Positions 14,065 to 26,437 of a stretch of DNA of 64,000 nt are shown here, in pieces (the first letter of the stretch is position 1; each line of letters begins with the position of its first letter). The translations under genes were made by a program, and so were the position numbers. A model generated the notes under the pieces. The model did no database searches, was not told the DNA's origin, and saw nothing but the letters and a program-made list of their open reading frames with translations. Origin of the DNA: Lottia gigantea (Eukaryota; Mollusca; Gastropoda; Lottiidae); assembly GCF_000327385.1 (NCBI RefSeq), contig NW_008708898.1, positions 2,764,772-2,828,771 of the forward strand, read 5' to 3'.

Positions 14065-14760
14065 CTCTATAATCACTGTGTGTGGGTTGCTTTATTGACA
14101 ACGACACTTGGCTAATACTATTTGTCATTATGTTCGTGATCATTTGATGCTTGGAGGTTTTTTGAATTTAATGTTAAGGATGATTTACTATAAAGGTATG
14201 GTAATTTGATTATGATTTGAACTATGTGTTATTACAAGGATTTTATAAAGTCCAATATGTGATGCTATCATTGTGTTGGATAGTTGCATGACACTAGGCT
14301 AATATTATTTGTCATTATGTTTGTGATTATCTGATACATAGATTTTATATTAACTATGAATAAAAGATACTAATACATGGTACATTTTAATGATTTGATC
14401 TATTATATATTATAACTCTGTCATTTTCTGTGTGGAGTTGAGTGACACAATTTACATCAGCCTACCACTTGAATAATTGAAATAATTTGTTCTTTGAATG
14501 TATTTTGGGTTCGTGTTAACTATGAATCAAAGGTACCATTAATTTTTTAAGAATTGAAGTATGTTATATTTCAAGGTATTAAAGTTCTAATTGATGCCAG
14601 TGCCTGTGTAGGTTAGTTGCATGAAATTGAAATCAGCTTGGTTAATACCTAGGCTAGTGCTTCTTTAAGTGAGTATCTCTTATAAAACCTGATACTACTT
14701 GACAATAATGTGGGTGGTCATTTAATGCTTTGAATGTTGAAGTTTTGTAGGCTACTACAA
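14065..14760 (+). repeat. Decayed tandem repeat, period about 165-190 bp, four copies
   Basis: The blocks GGCTAATAYTATTTGTCATT (14,110; 14,297), TTAACTATGAATMAAAGRTAC (14,348; 14,516) and a CATTTRATGCTT motif (14,146; 14,717) recur in the same order. The first two units are 187 bp apart and the later ones are shorter. Divergence is high, so the array is old. Confidence 0.55.
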
Positions 14761-17094
14761 TTGATAAGATACACAAAGACACTAGGACGGATGGAAATAA
14801 CATTTGTCTGATTATTTTTCTTATTTGCTAAATTATTCTGACCTGTTATATAGTGAATATTGCTTGGTTTATGAACAACAATATTTATATTGAAGATTAC
14901 TGAGCTAGAGAATTATTCTCAATAATTTTATCATGTAGATCTGTCTGTAGAATATTGTGTAGGTTGATTTTAATTGACACAACTAGCTGATCTTGTCTCT
15001 AGGATTTAGAAATGTTTATAACACGAATGTACAAACTGTCTGTCAAGATGTTAAATTGTTTATAGACCAATAAAAAGTTGAGTTTTTTTCTCAGATGGAT
15101 TTAGAATTCCTTATGATATGTACCAGTATTTGTTCATGAAATTATAAACGTAAAGATTTGAGGTAAAAATGACAAGTTGGTCTGCTTGGCAAGTGTTCAA
15201 TTTGATTGACTTATTTTGGAAATTTTATCTCATATATTGCATTAAGATTAAGTTAGCCAAGCTCAGCACTGTAGGATATCAATTTGATTTCTTTTATTTC
15301 AACTTGCAGTGGAGAACTCATTAAATCTGGATTCATTTACTCTGGCAAAAAGTACAGAATAAATAGGATAGATTTCAGAATTTGGCTATGGGAATGTTAT
15401 CTTCAGAGTATGCTTGGCAAGACGTGTCTATTATTTCATGTCCGTTTTTTGGAAATAAAATATTCAAAATAAATGTCTATTCCTTTTAAAAGTTTTAATG
15501 TAATGTAACTGAAACCTTTTTTATACTTGGCAGATTTATTGAAATTGGAATGAATCTACCAGACTGCAGGTAATCAATAAAAAAAACTGTTGACATCAAA
15601 TCTCAGTGATTACTGTGATAATCTGACACAGTGTGAACTACTTTTACTAATTAAAGATAGATTCCCACAATATAAAACTGTTGACATCAAATCAAATTGG
15701 ATAACTGGCTTGACATTGTGTGAATAAATTTTAATAACCAATTCTGGATTTCGTCAGATAAAATGAAATTCTGAGCTCTAAATGCATAAAGTGGTTTAGG
15801 TGATTTATTTGATGGCTATGAGGATGAAGGTTTGTTCCTAACAGATGCTTAAAATGATGTATTTCTTATTTGTGCCACTTATCTTTGTCTAGCAGTGTTA
15901 ACATTTCATTTTTAGAATTTTTATGACTTCACATAGTTTTGTTCACTAAGTGTGAATCTTAAACATCATTTCCAGTGACACCCTGATAAAGTCGTGATGT
16001 GAAATCTATGGAAATCCTTTCCATTTAGGCTGTGTTCACTAAATTACTTGATAATAGGTATCATTCTGATCTCCTGCTGGATGACAATCCACAATAATAC
16101 TATCATGTAAGCCACAGATCTCAAGATTCAACCATAAAAAAACTAGATATGCAATGAGTTTGTATGATTGATATATTTACTGTAACACATGGTGAAGCCT
16201 AATATAAACTTTATCAAAAAAATCAATTATAATAAAGGTGATAATGATTAGGATATAAAAACTGTTTGAACTTAAATTCATTTTATTATTTATTTTATTG
16301 ATTATTGATCAGTAACTCTCTTTTTATGATGAACTCATTATATGTATGATATAAAGTTCAAAGTAAACTTAACTATTGAATGCATACCCTTCCATAACAC
16401 CAGATGTTAATCTTAGTTTGTCAACTTACTTAGAAAGTCCACCTAGCTTATGATGATTATTCAAAATGTTATGCTTCATGTGGCCAACATGGAACAAACC
16501 ATACCATGGTTTTCATTCTCAATATGATACGCATATTGGTTCCTACCAGCAACCATACATTGTACCTTGTTCATTCTTGTGACTGAGCATTTAGTGTTGA
16601 TTTCAATATGTTGCTTACAATACTGGTTGAGGAAATATTAGACACAAATAATCTCTCAACTATGTAGCAGATATTGTGATATCTATTATTCAGTATGTAA
16701 CAATCCCAGCTGTGTGAAAAGAACTAATATCTTTACATAATTGATGACTACACCACTGGACTTTTCTAACTAGTGGGACTGGGATAATTTAGAGACTGGA
16801 AGAACTAAATAAACATTGAGTTTATTGATGTATATAATAAGATATTTATATATAATGTAAACACCAATTAAGAAAACTGTCCAATATTTGTTTTAAAGAG
16901 GACATTCATAAGTTTTAGCTCATTATGTTTCCCCAGGGAGTGAAGGAATGACACAACAAAGAAGCTGAAAAAACAAGGTTTTTACTTCCTTAAAGTTACT
17001 GGCCACAAGAGACTGTTGCTTGCATTCTGTTTTTCATTAATTTTCATGAAAGGTTTTCAGATACATCCTGTAGTATGTGCTGGATTGACCCAAG
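14761..17094. other. AT-rich non-coding DNA, no gene seen
   Basis: Contains one small duplication at 15,575-15,725. No splice-bounded or domain-bearing open frame is recognisable. Confidence 0.55.
15575..15725 (+). repeat. Local duplication of about 95 bp
   Basis: AAACTGTTGACATCAAATC occurs at about 15,582 and 15,675. Each copy is followed by a TGACA-TGTGTGAA block and a TTTTAATAA-like block in the same order. Confidence 0.5.
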
Positions 17095-17107
17095 GGGTAG
17101 TTCCGAA

Positions 17108-18543
17108 AGCCTGGGCTCTAGGACCTCCTGGTTGAGAACCTGGTATCTAGTACCTCCTGGATGGGAATCTAGGCTGTAGTATCTCCTGGTTGGGAACCTG
17201 GGTTCTAGTATCTCCTGGTTGAGAGCCTGGTGTCTAGTACTTCCTGGTTGGGAACCTGGGCTGTAGTACATCCTGGTTAGGAACCCTGACTCTAGTACAT
17301 CCTGGATAAGAACCTGGACTCTAGTACATCCTGGTTAGGAACCCTGACTCTAGTACATCCTGGATGAGAACCTGGGCTCCTGTACATCCTGGTTGGGAAC
17401 CTGGACTCTAGTACATCCTGGTTAGGAACCCTGACTCTAGTACATCCTGGATGAGAACCTGGGCTCTAGTACATTCTGGTTGAGAACCTGGGCTCTAGTA
17501 CCTCCTGGTTAGGAACCTGGGCTCTAGTACATCCTGGTTAGAAACTCTGACTCTGGTACATCCTGGTTGAGAACCTGGGTTCTAGTACCTCCTGGTTAGG
17601 AACCTGGGCTCTAGTACCTCCTGGTTAGGAACCTGGGCTCTAGTACATCCTGGTTGGGAACCTGGGCTCTAGTACATCCTGGTTGGGTACAAGGGCTCTA
17701 GTACCTCCTGTTTGGGAACCTGGGCTCTAGTACATCCTGGTTGGGAACCTGGGCTCTAGTACCTCCTGGTTGGGAACCTGGGCTCTAGTTCATCCTGGTT
17801 GGGAACCTGGGGGCTAGTACCTCCTGGTTGGGAACCTGGGCTCTAGTTCATCCTGGTTGGGAACCTGGGCGCTAGTACCTCCTGGTTGGGAACCTGGGCT
17901 CTAGTTCATTCTGATTGGGAACTTAGGCTCTAGTACCTCCTGGATGAGAACCTGGGTTGTAGTACATCCTGGTTGGGAACCTAGGCTCTAGTACCTCCTG
18001 GTTGGGAACCCGGGCTCTAGTTCATCCTGGTTGGGAACCTGGGCTCTAGTACATCCTGGTTAGGAACCTAGGCTCTAGTACATCCTGGTTGGCAACCTAG
18101 GCTCCAGTACATCCTGGTTGGGAACCTGGGCTCTAGTACCTCCTGTTTGGGAACCCGGGCTCTCGTACATCCTGGTTGGCAACCTAGGCTCTAGTACATC
18201 CTGGTTGGCAACCTAGGCTCTAGTACATCCTGGTTGGGAACCTGGGCTCTAGTACCTCCTGTTTGGGAACCCGGGCTCTCGTACATCCTGGTTGGCAACT
18301 TAGGCTCTAGTACATCCTGGTTGGGAACCTGGGCTCTAGTACCTCCTGGTTGGGAACCTGGGCTCGAGTACATCCTGGTTGGCAACCTAGGCCCTAGTAC
18401 ATCCTGGTTGGGAACCTAGGCCCTAGTACATCCTGGTTGGGAACCTAGGCTCTAGTTCATCCTGGTTGGGAACCTAGGCCCTAGTACATCCTGGTTGGGA
18501 ACCTGGGCTCTAGCACCTCCTGGTTGGGGACCTGGGCTCTGGT
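17108..18543. repeat. 29-bp minisatellite, about 50 copies
   Basis: Tandem units combine CTAGTACATCC or CTAGTACCTCC, TGGTTGGGAACC and TGGGCT, with a period of 29 bp. It is G/C-rich compared with its surroundings. Units alternate between ACATCC, ACCTCC and TTCATCC types, and runs of the same type suggest local copying. Open frames on both strands are by-products of the repeat. Confidence 0.95.
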
Positions 18544-21500
18544 ATGAATGGAATGTAATGATAAACTATTTAATATAAATATATAATTATACTCACTGAC
18601 AGTTTCTTAATGAGGCACTTCAAAGAATAACTTTCATTTTAATTTCTTTACCATATTTTACAGTAAACCCAATTATACCAGAACTGGCTAGAGGTATTAC
18701 TCACTACTTGAATCAAATTTACTTTTCATAGACACTTTGTTATTTAGCCCATTGCATGTTTATCAAATATATATTTTGGTTCAATAGTGAATCTAATTGA
18801 CACGAGCTAATCTGAAGCTGTTGACACATGTATAGGATATAAATTCAGTTGGTTTTGAGGAGTATTATTTGGAAAGATGATTTTACTTTTGAAATGCACT
18901 ATTATAAGGAAACTGACCTTATAGAAGGAAGATAGTGATAGAAAATTATTAAAAAAAAACAATACCAAATATATTAGACAAGGAGTAAAAGAGTTGGAAT
19001 TGGAGAACACTTTGATTCAACAAGAATATAAAATCATTTGGTTTGGAGGAATGAAAGGAGAGAAGGGAGAAACGAACTGAAAAAAAAGCAGATATGTAAG
19101 CTAATGAGTTAAAAAAAAAGCAAGGGTTGAAAGTTGAGGCGACTCTGGTGCAACTGGGCTGACTTAATTAATTTGAACTAGTATTTACGTTTCCGTTTAA
19201 CCTCAGAATATGAACCACTACCTTATATATCAAACAAACACATTCTCTTGAATGTTCTATTATTATATATCAAAGAGTAAATTGTTAATATCAAAGACTT
19301 TGTTTGTAAGTGTTAATTAGGCCTAATTAGCTTACTAGTTTATGTCAGAGTATTTATGAAATGTTACACAGTTGGTTGAATTGTTAACAACTGTTAGCTT
19401 CCTATTAAAAATCTATTTATTTACAAAATTCTGTAACATAATCTCATGGTATTAATAGGCTGTAGGATCATTTACATCATTATGTATGTTAGTACAATTT
19501 TAGACCTAGGGTATTAACAAGGAATATTCATGAACCAACAGTAATCTTTCTGTGTGCTAGAGAAAATTGTCACACTTCTTGTTGTGGGTATTTGATGTTG
19601 TAACATTGTGGTTAAGTAAAGTACAGGAATGTAGACAGAACCTCTAGTAAGACAATATTGTTTGTGAAGTTAGTTGTGGGATTATCAAAGCTAACCATCC
19701 ATGCCAATCTGCTTGGTTGGATTAAAGGAGACAAAATTTTTGTCTAGTGGTTTTTACCTGTGGTTTATTGCAGTACATTGTATTTTATTGTATATGGAAA
19801 CTAAGTTGTCCTTTTAAAAGATCGGTCTGTACTTTAAGCATAGGTATAAACTTATTTCATTGCCTCATGTTAGACCTATATTATCACCACTTCTTCAATT
19901 GATTATTCACTGAGATCTGATATTTTAAATTCATAGTTTCATAGTTGGTTGAAATATTCAAATTAATATGAAAGAATTAAAACATGTTGATTTTCAAAAG
20001 ACACCACCACGCAAATGTTTTTTTATTTGTTTGGTTTTCATTTTTTGATGTTGACTAAATTCTTCAACATAGTATTGTGAGTATTTTCTATGTGATATGC
20101 TTCGGAATGAATTAGAAAAAAGAATTTTATTAGTTTTCTTAATATTTATAATTAGAAATTTTTTACTCTATATACTGTATTATTGATTGATAAAATCTTC
20201 CTTCTATTTTGATGTGGTTTTTTGTCTCTTGTTCTGTGAAAGATTTTTCCTAATTGTCTTTTCAAATAGATCTCTGTATTCACCATAAAAAATAAGCTCT
20301 TCATTGTTTATTTATGAAAGTAATTATAGTTTCTATGATTTAAAAAAGATAGCTGCTTTTAGTTTAAATTTTTAATGAATATTGAACAACATATTCTCTG
20401 TCAGTTCATTTTGAAAATGTCAAGTTGACCAATTCTCTATCATGCTTGTGTTTTCTGTATTATATAGTTTTCATTGTGGACAAGTCCTGAAATTGGACTA
20501 TTTTTCCTCATGGGGTTGTAACTTCAGGCTGGTTTATTTCAAGATTGTTCTGTAGGTCAGTAAAATTATTTGATGTCTTGTTTAGATGTTGTCATTATTA
20601 CCAGTACATTATATAGAATTCTGGAAAAAACAAAGGTCATCTATATATGTCATCTTAATCTGGTATTTATTCAGAGAGCTTGAAATTAGTAGCAAGAAGT
20701 AAAATTTCCAGTCTGTGTTTTAAATGTATAAAATGATCTGAGAAAACATCTCAAATGACATTGGCAAAAGTGCTCTTGATCCGACTATCAGATGCAATGG
20801 CCAAGTTAGGTATTATAGATGAAATTTCGGTTCTTTCATTATGTTTGTGAAACCAAGAGGAAAATAACTCAAAGTATTTGTTGTCAGTAACTTGATGTCT
20901 CATGTGAAATGTCGTGAAAGATATGCTATTATTTTTGATAGGCAGTGAAAAGAGTTCAAGTTAGAAATAACATCTGTGAAAATATTGATATTACCAGCTT
21001 ACATTGTAATTTCTACAGAATACACAGGATTAGGAGAAAAAATTCAGTCTTCTTTTATTTCAATGTCATTGTGATATACAACTATGTCAAAACATGTGAT
21101 TTGTGGAACAATGATGTAACATCTTATACAGTGATTTATTAACATCTCAAACTCAAGGGAAATCTTGGTTATTGTGTGATTTTTTCACTAGTGAAATTAT
21201 TGAAAGGCAGTTGATTGTTAGTCCTGTTAGGGAATACTTGAAATAGCATAGGGGCAGTTATAATAACTCCTAATTATCCAGAACTTGGTTTCTGAAAAGT
21301 TTTTTGAATCAGAACTTGTAAAAATGAGAATTCCTTTTAAAAAAAAAGTTACACTCGCTATGACAACAATCTGTTCATAAGATATATTGAGAAACAGAGA
21401 CCTAATTCTAATGTTAGAAAGTGCTATTGTTAATTGGAAATGAGTTGATACTCAGATGAAATAATTAGCCAGGGATTATTTTGTTAATAGTATAATATCA

Positions 21501-21847
21501 GAGATGAGATGACCTGTGATAATGTAGAAACTTGTGTTATGATGCCATGGAAGTATTACTTAATAGTGTTAAGTGTTCAATATTTCTATGCTGATAACAA
21601 AATAACACTGCACCATTAACAATATGAGCATCAAATTCCCTTCCAATTATTACCTCATTGAATGATTATAAAAAAGAAAATTCAACACTGAATATTGTGT
21701 TAGTGGAGGTTTCATTTCTTTCTAAAAAAACTTGAATTACTTTTTTTTTTTTTCTCATATTTCCTTACATGCATATGTTATTGTGATAATTTTTTCATGC
21801 ATTATTATTGCTTCATTTTGTCAATAATTTTTTATTATATTTTTCAG
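18544..21847. other. Non-coding DNA upstream of the sulfotransferase exon, probably intronic
   Basis: It ends at 21,841-21,847 with TTTTCAG behind a T-rich tract, a good 3' splice site 13 nt before the sulfotransferase start codon. The stretch is therefore probably the end of an intron that follows an unlocated non-coding first exon. Nothing else in it is recognisable. Confidence 0.5.
21841..21847 (+). other. 3' splice site before the sulfotransferase coding exon
   Basis: TTTTCAG follows a long T-rich tract. The exon would begin at 21,848, and the ATG at 21,861 lies just inside it. This implies at least one non-coding exon further upstream, which I could not place. Confidence 0.65.
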
Positions 21848-21860
21848 ATAAGTTAAAGTA

Positions 21861-22958
21861 ATGAAAATACCTCTTATGATGACGTCTGGTCGAAGCAGCA
21901 TTAAATATCATATCATACAGCAGGGAGAAAGACTGGATGAGACCAGGAAGAAAATATTGTGTCCAAAGTTAACAAGATATAAGTTATTGGCTATTGTGTT
22001 TATTTTAGTGGTAACTGTATTCTGTATTGTTATATCCAATAGTCAGTTACATTTTTTACGTGGAAATTCAGTTTGTTTATCAGGGAATTCGTCAAATCAT
22101 AAAGAACGTTTAGAGCACCTGCCTCATACTAAACGTCGTCTACCTCAGTGTATTATTATTGGAGCACGGAAAGCAGGCACCAGAGCTCTACTTTCATTTT
22201 TAAACATTCATCCAGATATACAGGCAGTAGGGCGAGAGTTACATTTCTTTGATTTTGATGAGAACTATGAACTTGGGTATGATTGGTACCGTAAGAAAAT
22301 GCCTTATACTTATAAAACTCAATTAACTATAGAGAAAACACCATCTTACTTGGTAGAAAGTGTTGTTCCAGAACGTGTCTATGCCATGAACTCGTCCATT
22401 AAACTAATACTCATAGTGAAAGATCCAGTAGAACGTACCATATCAGACTATGCTCAATTCCGTGAAAATAAAATCATTCGTCACAAGCCAGTGATACCTT
22501 TTGAGAATTTGGTGATAGATGCAGACACTGGAGATATCAATCGTTCATATAATGCTGTTCGAAGGTCAATATACTGCAGACATTTACAAAAATGGTTGAA
22601 ATATTTTAGTTTTGATCAAATTAAAATTGTGGATGGTGACAATTTAACTAGAGCTCCATGGAAAGAAATTCGTAAAGTGGAATCCTTTTTAGGTATCAGT
22701 CATGAAATAACCAAGAGTGACTTTGTTTTTAATGTGTCACGAGGTTTTTATTGTATTAAAAATGACGATGCATCAGAAAAGTGCTTATCACGTTCCAAAG
22801 GTAGAAAACATCCCAGCATTCAGCCATGGATTAAAAATAAACTACGTGCATTTTTTCATCAGTTTAATTTGAAATTTTATCGATTAACTGGTCGAGATTT
22901 TGGATGGGATGACTCGTATTATGAAGATGAAGAAGAAGAAGAAAAAGGGCAAGAATGA
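21861..22958 (+). CDS. HS3ST5: Heparan sulfate glucosamine 3-O-sulfotransferase (HS3ST5-like)
   Basis: A complete 365-residue Golgi type II membrane enzyme. The family moves sulfate from PAPS to the 3-OH of glucosamine in heparan sulfate. Residues 1-40 are cytosolic, about 41-59 form the membrane anchor, 60-90 the stem, and 95-350 the sulfotransferase domain. Visible motifs are the 5'-phosphosulfate loop GARKAGTRAL (101-110), the catalytic-Glu motif ELHFFD (E126), IEKTPSY, the 3'-phosphate motif KDPVERTISDY (187-197), VDGD, and GFYC...C (C298/C308) followed by KGRKHP. The segments DENY-GYDWYRKKMP, MNSSIKL and FHQFNLKFYRLTGR resemble vertebrate HS3ST5 (346 residues in human) more than HS3ST1 or HS3ST3. 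An upstream in-frame TAA at 21,849 fixes the start within this exon. Oddities: Ala105 replaces the usual Gly, Lys187 replaces the usual Arg, and an acidic EDEEEEE tail follows the domain. The subtype call rests on remembered sequences. Confidence 0.95.
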   Translation: MKIPLMMTSGRSSIKYHIIQQGERLDETRKKILCPKLTRYKLLAIVFILVVTVFCIVISNSQLHFLRGNSVCLSGNSSNHKERLEHLPHTKRRLPQCIIIGARKAGTRALLSFLNIHPDIQAVGRELHFFDFDENYELGYDWYRKKMPYTYKTQLTIEKTPSYLVESVVPERVYAMNSSIKLILIVKDPVERTISDYAQFRENKIIRHKPVIPFENLVIDADTGDINRSYNAVRRSIYCRHLQKWLKYFSFDQIKIVDGDNLTRAPWKEIRKVESFLGISHEITKSDFVFNVSRGFYCIKNDDASEKCLSRSKGRKHPSIQPWIKNKLRAFFHQFNLKFYRLTGRDFGWDDSYYEDEEEEEKGQE

Positions 22959-24140
22959 AGTGTAGAAACATTTTTAAAACTTTCTTAATTTATTTTAACT
23001 TGTTAACAAATTCCTAGCCAAAGCCACTGTTGCTTCAATTTTTTTTTATATTTTATTTTAAGTGTTATGGAAGCACAAGTTTATAAATCTTTTGAAGAAT
23101 ATCGAAATTGTGACAGATATGTTTATGAGTAGCCAAATTGAGATTATTTTTTTGTAATTGTCAGATATTTTCCTATTATTTTTCCCATCGGAGAAACAAA
23201 ACAAAATATACCTCTATTAAAGAATGGCAGATGACATTCCAGTACTGTCAAAATACAGTACGCTTCATTTACTAACCACATTTTAACATTCACGGACCTG
23301 TAGTCAGAAACTTTATAACTTCCTGATATCAGGCTATGATCGTAGCGCTAGAAAATGGTGTTAGAAGACCCTTCGTATCATTTCAAGTAAGCGGCCTGAT
23401 TCTTCAATGAAATATACCAATCAGAACTCTTGCATTGTATTTTTGTAATTTTTGAAAAGTTATGAAGCTTCCATCAACCAGCTCCTTAATATTTTACTAA
23501 TGGAAGAGTCCCACTATTTTTTAATAATAGTCATTAAACTAGTCATTTCTTCTAAAAATTCAGAAGGGCCAAGGGTCCAGCTGCAGAACCACAGTCACAG
23601 TTAATAAGCAGCTTTCCTGTTAATATTGTTAATATTATTTTGAACTAGTTTCAGGGTTTGATTTAATCAAAATATAAAACTGTATTATAATAAGTATCTA
23701 GTCATTGTTGTGTTCCTTCTATAGCATTATAATTTGTTGATTATTGTTTCAAATTATAAATTGCAATGTTTTTTAAATTATCATTGTATGCAGCAAACTT
23801 TGAAGTGCAAAAAACAATTTACATTGTTATGTTTCTTGTATAGCATTAATTTTTGTTCATTGTAGAAAGTTGAATTTTCGCATCTAATTTAAAATTATTT
23901 TGTACATTTGAAGTCAATCAGATGTTTTTTGTTATTTAATGTTACAGTTATATATAAAAATTGTTAAATTTTAAAGTCATCATTTTCAGACAATTAAAAG
24001 ACAATCTTTATCATTTTTATTTGCCCAGTTTTAAGTCGAGAATTATTATTATTTAACAGATAAATAAAAGTTTTAGTAAGCATTAGAAGAGCATTGTCAC
24101 CCTCATTAATATTTCAGACCACAATAAACTAGTAACTTGT
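22959..24140 (+). other. Probable 3' untranslated region of the sulfotransferase gene
   Basis: AT-rich sequence without coding signs, ending near two poly(A) signals. AATAAA lies at 24,063-24,068 and again at 24,123-24,128. Confidence 0.5.
24063..24068 (+). terminator. Candidate poly(A) signal AATAAA
   Basis: A canonical hexamer about 1.1 kb downstream of the sulfotransferase stop codon. A second one lies 60 bp further on. In such AT-rich DNA chance matches are common. Confidence 0.4.
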
Positions 24141-24364
24141 AAGAGGTCTTTCACAGAAGAAATCGCTACCACAGTTTTTACCTAAAAAGATAAATATTCA
24201 TGGTCAATAGACATGAATGGACATGATTTGTAGAGTTTCTTCTTAAGTTGTTATCCAAGTAAAATGTAATAATCCATGGATTCATTTTAGTATTTTTGGT
24301 ATTCTTTTATTATGCTATATAAGTTTTACATTCATGTGCCTATTGAAATAGAACTCTGAGTTGT

Positions 24365-24500
24365 GAGTCATCTATAAATATATATATTCTATTTATTATA
24401 GAATATAGTAGATAATTAGACTTATTATTGTAATTATTATGTAATAATAAGTAATTAATATTAATGTCTCATAATGAGATATAATTAATACAGTATTGGT
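24365..24500. repeat. AT-rich short palindromes
   Basis: Several self-complementary stretches sit together, for example ATTCTA...TAGAAT at about 24,387-24,406 and CTTATTATT...AATAATAAG at 24,421-24,451. They probably reflect low-complexity DNA just before the 50-bp satellite. Confidence 0.4.
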
Positions 24501-24994
24501 ACACTGATATCGGTCAATAGTTGATCAAAGAAAGGAATTTAACCTTAATTTTGTATATTTTTAGACACACAGGTAGTCAAAATAAAGGTAGTATTGTAGG
24601 GGTGAGGGAAAAAAATATTATTGTAATGAAATCAGTGCCAACACTAGATGTCCCATATCATATCTTGAAATAGATGCACATGCCAGTAAGTCAGTCAGGT
24701 ATCTAGCCATCTAGACTTCTGTTGAGAACGTTTTGCTGGACCCATATGCTGTGTCCTGACCTCAGCTAATTGTTGAATATATATAGTCCTTTCATGGTTG
24801 ATTGAGCCACTTACCATACATTACTAAGGGCCTATCCATCCGCTCTTCATCACGTTGAAAATTATTATATTTGTATCATAATGGAGCTAACTATCATGAG
24901 GACCAATTGTCTTAATGCTTTCCCTGTCAAGAAGTAGTTGACATGATTTGGCTAATAGTTCTACAGTAATTCCTTTTGAAGTCCATGATATCAT

Positions 24995-26437
24995 TATTCA
25001 TATTCTTGTGAAATTCATTGTTAAGACAATTGTTATACAATTATTCCTTGTGAAATTCATTGTATCATGATTAAGACAATTGTTATACAACTATTCCTTG
25101 TGAAATTCATTGTATCATGATTAAGACAATTGTTATACAACTATTCCTTGTGGAATACATTGTATCATGATTAAGACAATTGTTATACAACTATTCCTTG
25201 TGAAATACATTGTATCATGATTAAGACAATTGTTATACAACTATTCTTTGTGAAATATATTGTATCATGATTAAGACAATTGTTATACAACTATTCCTTG
25301 TGAAATACATTGTATCATGATTAAGACAATTGTTATACAACTATTCCTTGTGGAATTCATTGTATCATGATTAAGACAATTGTTATACAACTATTCCTTG
25401 TGAAATACATTGTATCATGATTAAGACAATTGTTATACAACTATTCCTTGTGGAATACATTGTATCATGATTAAGACAATTGTTATACAACTATTCCTTG
25501 TGGAATTCATTGTATCATGATTAAGACAATTGTTATACAACTATTCCTTGTGGAATTCATTGTATCATGATTAAGACAATTGTTATACAACTATTCCTTG
25601 TGAAATACATTGTATCATGATTAAGACAATTGTTATACAACTATTCCTTGTGAAATACATTGTATCATGATTAAGACAATAAATAAGACAATTGTTATAC
25701 AACTATTCCCTGTGAAATGCATTGTATCATGATTAAAACAATTGTTATACAACTATTCCTTGTGAAATTCATTGTATCATGATTAAGACAATTGTTATAC
25801 AACTATTCGTTGTGAAATACATTGTATCATGATTAAGACAATAAATAAGACAATTGTTATACAACTATTCCTTGTGAAATACATTGTATCATGATTAAGA
25901 CATGTTATACAACTATTCCTTGTGAAATACATTGTATCATGATTAAGACAATTGTTATACAACTATTCCTTGTGAAATTCATTGTATCATGATTAAGACA
26001 ATTGTTATACAACTATTCTTTGTGAAATATATTGTATCATGATTAAGACAATTGTTATACAACTATTCCTTGTGAAATACATTGTATCATGATTAAGACA
26101 ATTGTTATACAACTATTCCTTGTGAAATACATTGTATCATGATTAAGACAATTGTTATACAACTATTCCTTGTGGAATACATTGTATCATGATTAAGACA
26201 ATTGTTATACAACTATTCCTTGTGGAATTCATTGTATCATGATTAAGACAATTGTTATACAACTATTCCTTGTGGAATTCATTGTATCATGATTAAGACA
26301 ATTGTTATACAACTATTCCTTGTGAAATACATTGTATCATGATTAAGACAATTGTTATACAACTATTCCTTGTGGAATTCATTGTATCATGATTAAGACA
26401 ATTGTTATACAACTATTCCTTGTGAAATTCATTGTCT
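24995..26437. repeat. 50-bp satellite, about 28 copies, very uniform
   Basis: Units contain TTAAGACAATTGTTATACAA, CTATTCCTTGTG and CATTGTATCATGA, with a period of 50 bp. Copies differ mainly at two or three positions (GAAAT/GGAAT; ACAT/TCAT). Two copies carry an AATAAATAAG insert (about 25,680 and 25,840), and one junction near 25,900 is shortened. The order of variant types in 25.25-25.65 kb largely recurs in 26.0-26.4 kb, so a block of about seven or eight units was duplicated as a whole. The high uniformity suggests recent expansion or ongoing homogenisation. Confidence 0.97.

Noticed and set aside
18191-18419. Open frames on both strands within the 29-bp array
   Set aside because: Repeat-generated frames; the period is not a multiple of three, so the peptide changes frame along the array.
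24995-26437. Regular spaced repeats resembling a CRISPR array
   Set aside because: The units are contiguous without unique spacers, and the genome is animal. It is a satellite.
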